A DNA stretch of 64,000 nucleotides from JBFWVJ01 sp050246795 (lineage in GTDB: Bacteria > Patescibacteriota > Gracilibacteria > JAUYGZ01), in the NCBI GenBank assembly GCA_050246795.1, contig JBFWVJ010000001.1, forward strand, positions 62,001 to 126,000, read 5' to 3'. Below, one piece after another: positions 54,201 through 63,200 of the stretch. The notes beneath the pieces are model-generated. The model did not search any database. It was not told the origin of the DNA and saw only the letters and a program-made list of their open reading frames with translations. The position numbers and the translations under genes are program-made. Numbering within the stretch: the first letter of the stretch is position 1; each line of letters begins with the position of its first letter.

Positions 54201-57200
54201 ATGAAGGAGGCTCCCAATATTTCCCCGGGGAAATTGATGAACTCCAACTGTACCCACGCACTCTATCTGCGGTACAGGTGGCGTATCTGTATGCGGATGG
54301 AAATGCTGGTAACGGTGGGCCGACGAAGATCTCCCCAATGGAACACGAGATCGGCCAAGAGTGGAACCTTGATTTCGTTGAGTTGACTGCTTCCGGGTAT
54401 GTTGGTTCGAGCATCCTCGCTGATAATTCGCCCGTAGAGATTGTAGCTGCCGCCACGACGACCCTTGATTTTGTGACGGATGCTTTGAGTGGATTTAATC
54501 CCGATACGACGGGTCAAGAGTTGAGAAACGCGGATCGGGTGAGCTTCACTTGTACCAATGCGGATAGCAGTCCTCGAAATATTATCGTCGAGTACAAGGT
54601 GGGAGTCGGGTCATATACTGCTGCGACTTTGACGAGTGCGACGGTGGTCGGTGGTTCAGCTTTGACGGTGAACGGTAATGCCATTCTCGGAGCTGATTGT
54701 GGCGATACCCCAGATACGATTGGTTTTGTCTGGGATTTCTATGCTGATGGTCTGACGACTACTACTGCAGATGTGGTGCTCAAGGTAACCGCTGATCTGG
54801 GTGCTGCGCCGAATGACGAGACGCTCGACTTCGATGTGACCCCACCGAGCGATCTTTGTGCCGCGACTGGAGAAGCCTCAGATCTCAGGCTCACTGCCAG
54901 TGAAACATCCTTCGATAATACGGACATCATCATCATCGACTGTACCTTTACCATCGACGGAGCTCACAGCTTTACCTCGGTGACGATCGGTAACGGGGTG
55001 GGTACCAATGATTCGATCTTGAATCACTCTGAGACGACGACTTCGACGGAATATAAGCTCGACATAGAGACCACAGACGATTTCACCATCGAAAGTGATG
55101 GGGCTGTCAATGTGACAGGCCGAGGATACCGTCCTGGGTATACGGAGAATAATACGTTGTATGGGGTGGTGGGATGTGCAGCGAGTATCTCGGGGTCTCA
55201 TGGGGGATTGGGAGGAGCTGATTCGAACACACCTTCGACGTACGACAGCCTGATTAATCCGGTGTTGTCCGGATCTGGAGAAGGGAACACAGCTTGTGGA
55301 CCGAGTGGAGCGGGAGGAGGAGTTATTTTGCTCAACATTACGGGTGCTTTGACGAACAATGGAGAGATGACCGCTGATGGGACTGGTGCAGATGGGCAAA
55401 ATGCAGGAGCCGGAGGGACGATCAACATTACAGCAGATACCATTGCTGGAACGGGTACGATGAGTGCGAATGGAGGAGAACCGATCACTGAAGCAGCTGC
55501 CGGAGGAGGAGGAGGAGGACGTATGGCCTTGACCTTTGACACGATGACGTTCGATGCTGCTGATCTCAGCGCTCGGGGAGGTCTCTTTTCTTCCTCATCG
55601 AGTGTCTACAACGGAGGAGCCGGAACGATTTATTTGAAAGACAATCAAGATACCTATGGGGATCTGATTATCGACAATGGTGGTGTTCAGGCGGTTGAAG
55701 AACTGACGACGCTTCCGAGCACACCTGTGAACTTCCAAAATGTGACGGTGAGAAATTACGGAATGGCTTTGGCTCATCCATCATTGAGTTCTATTACAGA
55801 CACTCTCCTCATCGAGACCAATGGTATTTTTGCTCTCGGGACAGCTGCGGATCCGATCACGATCGATACCTTGACGGTGAATAATACCGGTACGCTGAAG
55901 CAAAGGACCACGACGACCAGCACGGAATACAAGATGCGTTTGGATATCACCGGAGACGTGACTATTGGCACGACCGGTACGATCTCCGCTGACGGCCGAG
56001 GATACCGTCCTGGGTATACGGAGAATAATACGTTGTATGGGGTGGTGGGATGTGCAGCGAGTATCTCGGGGTCTCATGGGGGATTGGGAGGAGCTGATTC
56101 GAACACACCTTCGACGTACGACAGCCTGATTAATCCGGTGTTGTCCGGATCTGGAGAAGGGAACACAGCTTGTGGACCGAGTGGAGCGGGAGGAGGAGTT
56201 ATTTTGCTCAACATTACGGGTGCTTTGACGAACAATGGAGAGATGACCGCTGATGGGACTGGTGCAGATGGGCAAAATGCAGGAGCCGGAGGGACGATCA
56301 ACATTACAGCAGATACCATTGCTGGAACGGGTACGATGAGTGCGAATGGAGGAGAACCGATCACTGAAGCAGCTGCCGGAGGAGGAGGAGGAGGACGTAT
56401 GGCCTTGACCTTTGACACGATGACGTTCGATGCTGCTGATCTCAGCGCTCGGGGAGGTCTCTTTTCTTCCTCATCGAGTGTCTACAACGGAGGAGCCGGA
56501 ACGATTTATTTGAAAGACAATCAAGATACCTATGGGGATCTGATTATCGACAATGGTGGTGTTCAGGCGGTTGAAGAACTGACGACGCTTCCGAGCACAC
56601 CTGTGAACTTCCAAAATGTGACGGTGAGAAATTACGGAATGGCTTTGGCTCATCCATCATTGAGTTCTATTACAGACACTCTCCTCATCGAGACCAATGG
56701 TATTTTTGCTCTCGGGACAGCTGCGGATCCGATCACGATCGATACCTTGACGGTGAATAATACCGGTACGCTGAAGCAAAGGACCACGACGACCAGCACG
56801 GAATACAAGATGCGTTTGGATATCACCGGAGACGTGACTATTGGCACGACCGGTACGATCTCCGCTGACGGCCGAGGATACCGTCCTGGGTATACGGAGA
56901 ATAATACGTTGTATGGGGTGGTGGGATGTGCAGCGAGTATCTCGGGGTCTCATGGAGGACTTGGAGGGACAAGCAGTTCAGCAACGCCGACGTATGGTAG
57001 CATTACGAATCCGGTATTGTCCGGATCTGGAGAAGGGAACACGGCGTGCTCAACAACCTTTGGGGCTGGAGGAGGAGTGATTCTCTTCGATGTGACAGGG
57101 GCCTTTACCAATAATGGTGTGGTGACGGCAGAAGGGAATGATGCAATTGGGGTGAATGGAGGAGCGGGAGGATCGATTAATATTACGGCAGCGACGATCT

Positions 57201-60200
57201 CGGGAACAGGAACAATGAGTGTTGATGGAGCTGGAACAGTTGGGGTTTCTGGTGGTGGGGGAGGAGGGCGAATGGCCCTCACGTACGATACGATGACACT
57301 TGCGGTCTCGAATTTGAGTGCGAAAGGAGGAGTTTTTGTCGCGACTTTAGATGCCACCAACGGAGGAGCCGGAACGATTTATTTGAAAGACAATCAAGAT
57401 ACCTATGGTGATCTGATTATCGACAATGGGACAGTTCTCTCCAGTCAGGTCAGCAATCTTTTTGGTACAAGCGGTTCGACCCAGTACAGCTTCCAGGATT
57501 TCACCGTCACCAACAATGCCTTGGCTGAGGTTGCCGCACCTGGTGCTTGTTCTCCAAATGCTTTGGTGCTGTATGGCACGGTGACTTCGTCGAATGGTGG
57601 AGCAGTGATTCGTACGCTTCAAACGAGTGGACCCATCCCTGTCCACTGTATGGACCGTGTCCACCAGTACCAAAACTATCCACCGACCTTGACCTTCACG
57701 CAGCCGGATATTGATAATTTTGATTTCTCCAAGAAGTTCAGCCTGGGGGGTGTTCTCCAGTTCGCCCTGCATTCAGACCTGCTCTATACCAATGACAATA
57801 TTACTTTTGGTGGTGCCTACCCTGGAAATGGATTCTTGCATGACACGGACGGAGAACGAATAGCGATCGATATTCCTGCCGATCCGAATCTCTCCACCAA
57901 GCACACGCTGTATATCCCCAATGTGAACGAAGGGAATGGGGTTTATCTCTGTCCCGACGCGACGACCTTGGCGGAAGTATTAACGACCTGTTCTAACTTT
58001 GAATATTTCGGACCTGCTGAGGTGGATGGATTAACGGCAAAGACGGTGGGAGGGGCGACGGGAGTGACGGTGACCTTGGTAAATGCTACCGACACGGGAG
58101 TGGGACTCTCGTCGGATCCGACTCATATGTATCGAGTCTTTGGTCTCAACAGCACGGGTGGAGGACCGCTGTCCTATGTCGATTTTGACTTGAATGATGG
58201 AGCCTTCTTCGTCGACGATGACACGGATGGTGAGGTAACGAACCTCACGACGGATGGCGATCCAGGATTTGAAGCTGGCACGATTGGCGCCTACCGATGG
58301 ACGGTGGATGCGGCGAATTTTATGGAACTCAATATGCCGTTTAACTCGGGCAGTTCTCAGACTGATTTCAGTGGGAATAGCCATACGGGAACCATTAATG
58401 GAGCTGTTATTCCTCCAAGTCCAGAGACAGCGTGTCAGGTGGGAACCTGTTTGGATTTTGACGCAGTGGATGATTATGTCAGTCTTGCCGGGACTTTTGG
58501 AGGAGGGCCAGAAGCCACTATCTCCGCGTGGGTAAAGGTCGAGGCGAACACTGGGAATTTCCAGGCCGTTGTATCTCCTGGCAACCAGTCATTTATCCAC
58601 CTTCAAATCAATGAACAAGGTTCGGGCAACATCGCGGTGTACACCAATAGTCCTACCATTCTTCTGCCGATGATCAATGTTGCCCTCGGAGAGTGGCATC
58701 ACATCGTGGTGGCTTCGCAATCAGGATCTACCAAAGCGTATGTAGATGGTGTCGAGGTATCATCAGATAGTACTGCGTTTTCAACGATTAGTTCTACCTC
58801 GGCTTTGAGTATTGGACGTGGATTTGCCGGTGGACGACTTTTCAATGGAATGATCGATGAAGTGCAAATCTACCCGCGCGCATTATCTGCGACCCAAATT
58901 GCTCAGTTGTATACGGATGGAAATGGTGGTGTTGGCGGTCCAACCGCTATCGTCTCTGAAGAAACAACGCCAGATGAGGTGTGGGATCTCTTTATCACGC
59001 CGATCGATACTGCGGGCCTCATCGGAGTGATCACCTTTAATTCTGCCAATACGGTGATCATCACGAATGAAATTTCCGGTGGAAGCAGTTTCACGCTCAG
59101 TGATCCGACCCGTGAAAACGAAAACCTGGTGTCCGATGTCACGCCAAATCCGGCGACGTCTACGGTCGGATATCAGTGGACGGTGGATCCTGATGGCGAT
59201 GGTGGAGATCCGGAAGAATATTTTATGAGCTTCAATGTTCCTTTCAATGCTGGCGCTACTCAAAGAGAATTGAGTGGAAATAGTGGCACTGATGGAACGG
59301 TGACGAGTGCTGTCAGTCAGACGTCTGGATGTCAGGTGGGCACTTGTATGGCTTTTGATGGGAATGCGGATTATGTCACCTTCCCAGACTCATCCGCTTT
59401 TGACTTCAGTGATGAAGTGACTTTGTCGGCGTGGTTTTCGACCACTCAGGCTGATACCAACGGCCAGGCAATTGTTTCTCAGGGAGTTGCCTCCAATCAG
59501 TACTCTGTTCTTTTCTGGGCCTCAGGGAGCACCGTTGATGACAATGTGGGTATTTATATTAATACTACTTCAGGCAATTATTCAGCGGGTTGTGGCAAGC
59601 CCGAAGGCACGTTTTTCGATGGGGGATGGCATCATTATGTTGGGACTTACAACAGATCAACCAACCAACTTAAAATGTATGTAGATGGCAGCGACGTAGG
59701 ATGTGGCGCGTCCATTATTCCTGATGAACCATTGCTTGATTTTGCTGGTGGTGTCCATATTGGACGACTTCCGTTCAGCACTTCTTATTTGAATGGGAAG
59801 GTGGATGAGGTTCAGATTTACCCACGGGCTCTAAGTGCTGCTCAAATCGCTCAACTCTATGCTGATGGTACGAACGCCAATGCTACCGATCGCGGCGGTC
59901 CAACGGTCATTTCTTTCGAAGAACACGAAGTAGGGGAGGTCTGGAGATTGGATGTTTTTGAAATCTCTGCTGCTGGTTCTGTCGGCCCTGAATTGTTTGT
60001 GGATGAGGTCACGATTACAGAAATTCCGGTGACGACCTTGGATATCACTACCCCGGTTGGGACTCAGGAAGGAGTATTTGAACTGAGCTTCACGTGTACC
60101 AATGAGGACAGTCAACTTCGTGATATTTTGGTAGAGTACTCCATCAACGGATCAGGAGGTCCTTTCTCCAGCGCGACGATCAGCAATGCTTCGACTGGTG

Positions 60201-63200
60201 CTGTGAATGGAAGCGTGATCGAGGGAGTGGATTGTGATGATGGCACGCCGAGCACGACCACATTTGATTGGGATTCTCCCGCAGATGATGTTGCCCGTGA
60301 GGCTCTCGAAGCAGATGTTCGAGTTCGAATTACGGCGCAGATCACTTCTGCTCCATCAGATGAAACCAATGATTTCACCGTGGATAATCAATCTGTCGTG
60401 AGCTTGAACAACGGTTCGACAGAAATTTATGGCAATGAAGATGTGACGGCACAGGTGACAAACCTGGGGAATGACACAGTTGCGTATCAGTGGAAGGTGG
60501 ATCCGGATGGAGCGGGTGGAAGTCCTGAAGAGAATTTGATGGCTCTTAATCTGCCGTTTAATGCAGGGGTTCAAACAGACTTCAGTGGAAATGCCCAAGG
60601 AATTACTTTGAGTGGAAATGCAGGCTATACCGCCAGTAATTGCAAGGCTGGTGGATGCTTGGCACTCGATGGGGTGGATGATTATGCCGTTATAAATGAC
60701 GCGGCCCTTTTCAATGGTCTCACAAGCCTTACGATTTCCACTTGGGTGAAGAACAGCACCCTGCCTTATGCGGTTATTCTTGGCGACCGATATGAAGGGT
60801 CTGTTTGGGAGTCTGTTCTCCTTACTACGGATACTTTTATTCTCAACACTTCAAATGATGGGGGTACTCGAACCAGCATCGGGTTTACGCCGATCACAGA
60901 TGGTCAATGGCATCATGTGGCAGCAGTATGGGATGGAAGCACGATGAGCGTGTATATTGATGGAGTTTTGGATGCAGGACCTGTTGCGTTTGCTGGGACA
61001 CCTTATTCCAGTGCTCAGCTGCCCTACATCGGTGCTTTTAACTCCTTTGCAAACCCACCATCTGAAAGTGAGCTCACCGGCGCACTCGATGAGTTCCAGA
61101 TTTATCGACGGGGATTGTCAGCTGCCCAGATTTCTCAACTCTATCTGGATGGACTGGGGTCGGGAGCTTCTGCTACCGATGGAGTCGGTGGTCCAACGTT
61201 GATCGATGCGAATGAAACCCTGGGAGGACAGATCTGGGATCTCACCGTGACGCCAATCACTTCCGCGGGATCACTTCGTTCATCTGTTGACTCCGCGAAT
61301 ACCGTGGAGATCCTCGGCGTGCAGGTGGTCAGCATCAACCCTCCACAAAATGACATCGATGTGTTCGTAAGCCAAAATGTGGTCTTAGTGTTTAGTGAAG
61401 GCTTGAATGCATCGACGGTCAATCAAGCGAATCTCCCCGTCTATGGTTCATTCACTGGATTGATCGATGGAAATTATGCTCTCAGTACCACCACCGTTAC
61501 CAACGATACGGTGACCTTCAATCCGACCGATGACTTTGAAGTCGGAGAACGGGTGGAGGTCGTGGTTTCGAGTGGCGTTGAGTCAGCCAATGGTTCACCT
61601 TCTCAGGTTTTTGTCAGTGAGTTTATTGCCGAGGTCTCTGAAGGGAATGCAGACGCTTATGTGTCTACGGCTTATAGCTTCTTCTCCATCATCCCGCGGG
61701 CAGGGGATGTGGATGGGGATGGGGATACCGATATCGTCGCGGTGGGACTAGCGAATGCTGGTGTCTTCCTCAACAATGGGGATGGGACTTTTGCTTCCGC
61801 GGTGACCTACGCACTGAGTGGTGCGAATGCGAGAGGCCTTTGGTTGGCCGATCTGGATGGGGATGGAGATTTGGATATCGCCGCGACCAGCTTCGCGAGC
61901 GCGGTGGTTTCCGTGTTACTCAATAATGGCAATGGAACCTTTGCCTCATCGGTGAGTTATCCAGTCGCTTCCACCTCACTCGGAATCCATGCCGGGGATC
62001 TGGACGGAGACGGGTATTTCGATCTGGTGGCAGTGAGCTCAAGTGCCGATGTACTTTCCGTGCTCATGAATAATGGCAATGGAACCTTCGCGGCGAATGT
62101 GACGTATCCGAATGCTACCGGTGCCCGTGAGGTCACGATGGCTGACCTGGACAATGATGATGACCTGGATGTGGTGACCACAGGATCTGCCGTGTCGGTG
62201 TTCTTGAATAATGGGGATGGGACTTTTGCGACAAAAGCTGATTACACCGGTGGGAATGAACATGTCGTAGCTGCTGATCTGGACAATGATGGCGACGCGG
62301 ATCTGGCGGTCGGAAACCTCTTTGGTCAATTGGTCGAAATCTTCATGAATAATGGCGATGGCACCTTCGCGGCCAAGGTGGACTATGCCGCTCCGGGCAA
62401 CGTGGAAGGATTGAATGTAGGGGATATGGATAACAATGGCGCGCTCGATGTGGTGGCGGTCAACAATACTTTGGGGTCTGTTACGATTTTTGAAAACAAT
62501 GGATCGGGAACCTTCAGTCAGGGCAGCACGTTTGCTGTTGGAACAAATCCAAGTGGGGTAGCTCTAGCGGATTTCAATGGTGATGGCGCTTTGGATATGG
62601 CTGCTTCGGCGCCAAATGATACGCAGGTGACCGTGCTTTTGAGTGATGTCACGCCGCCGACCGTTTCGATCGTTCAGCCGAATGGCGGGGAAAGCCTTCA
62701 GGCTGGATCTTCCTACGAGATCCAATGGTATGCGACGGATAACTCCGGCTTCGTTGATACGGTAGACCTTGAATTTACTGACAATAATTCGACCTATAGC
62801 CCGATCGTCGGAGCTACTGGACTTGCTAGTGATGACCACCTTTACACCCTTGAATTCGGGTCTCTTGGAGCTTTAGATGGCCAGTTCAATTTCCCAACGG
62901 GAATTACCGTCGATAGTTCGGGGAGTATTTATGTGGCGGATCTGAATGGGAACCGGATTCAGAAGTTTGACAGCTCTGGAAACCATCTCATGACGATTTC
63001 TGGAGTGGTGCCCTATGATGTCGCAGTCGATGCGTCTGGGAATATTTACTTTAGCAATAGTCATCGATTGGATAAGTATGATGCCAGTGGTACCTTTTTA
63101 GGCTGTATTGCTGGTGGTGTTTCCGGTTTCCAAAACCCTTGTACTTCCTCTTCTTTGGGTACCGCAGATGGTCAGTTTAACTTTGCTGGAGGAGTCGATG

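Noticed and set aside
55198..56418. Repeated identical minus-strand ORFs of 114 and 60-65 codons
   Set aside because: They recur only because the sense strand carries an exact 876-bp duplication.
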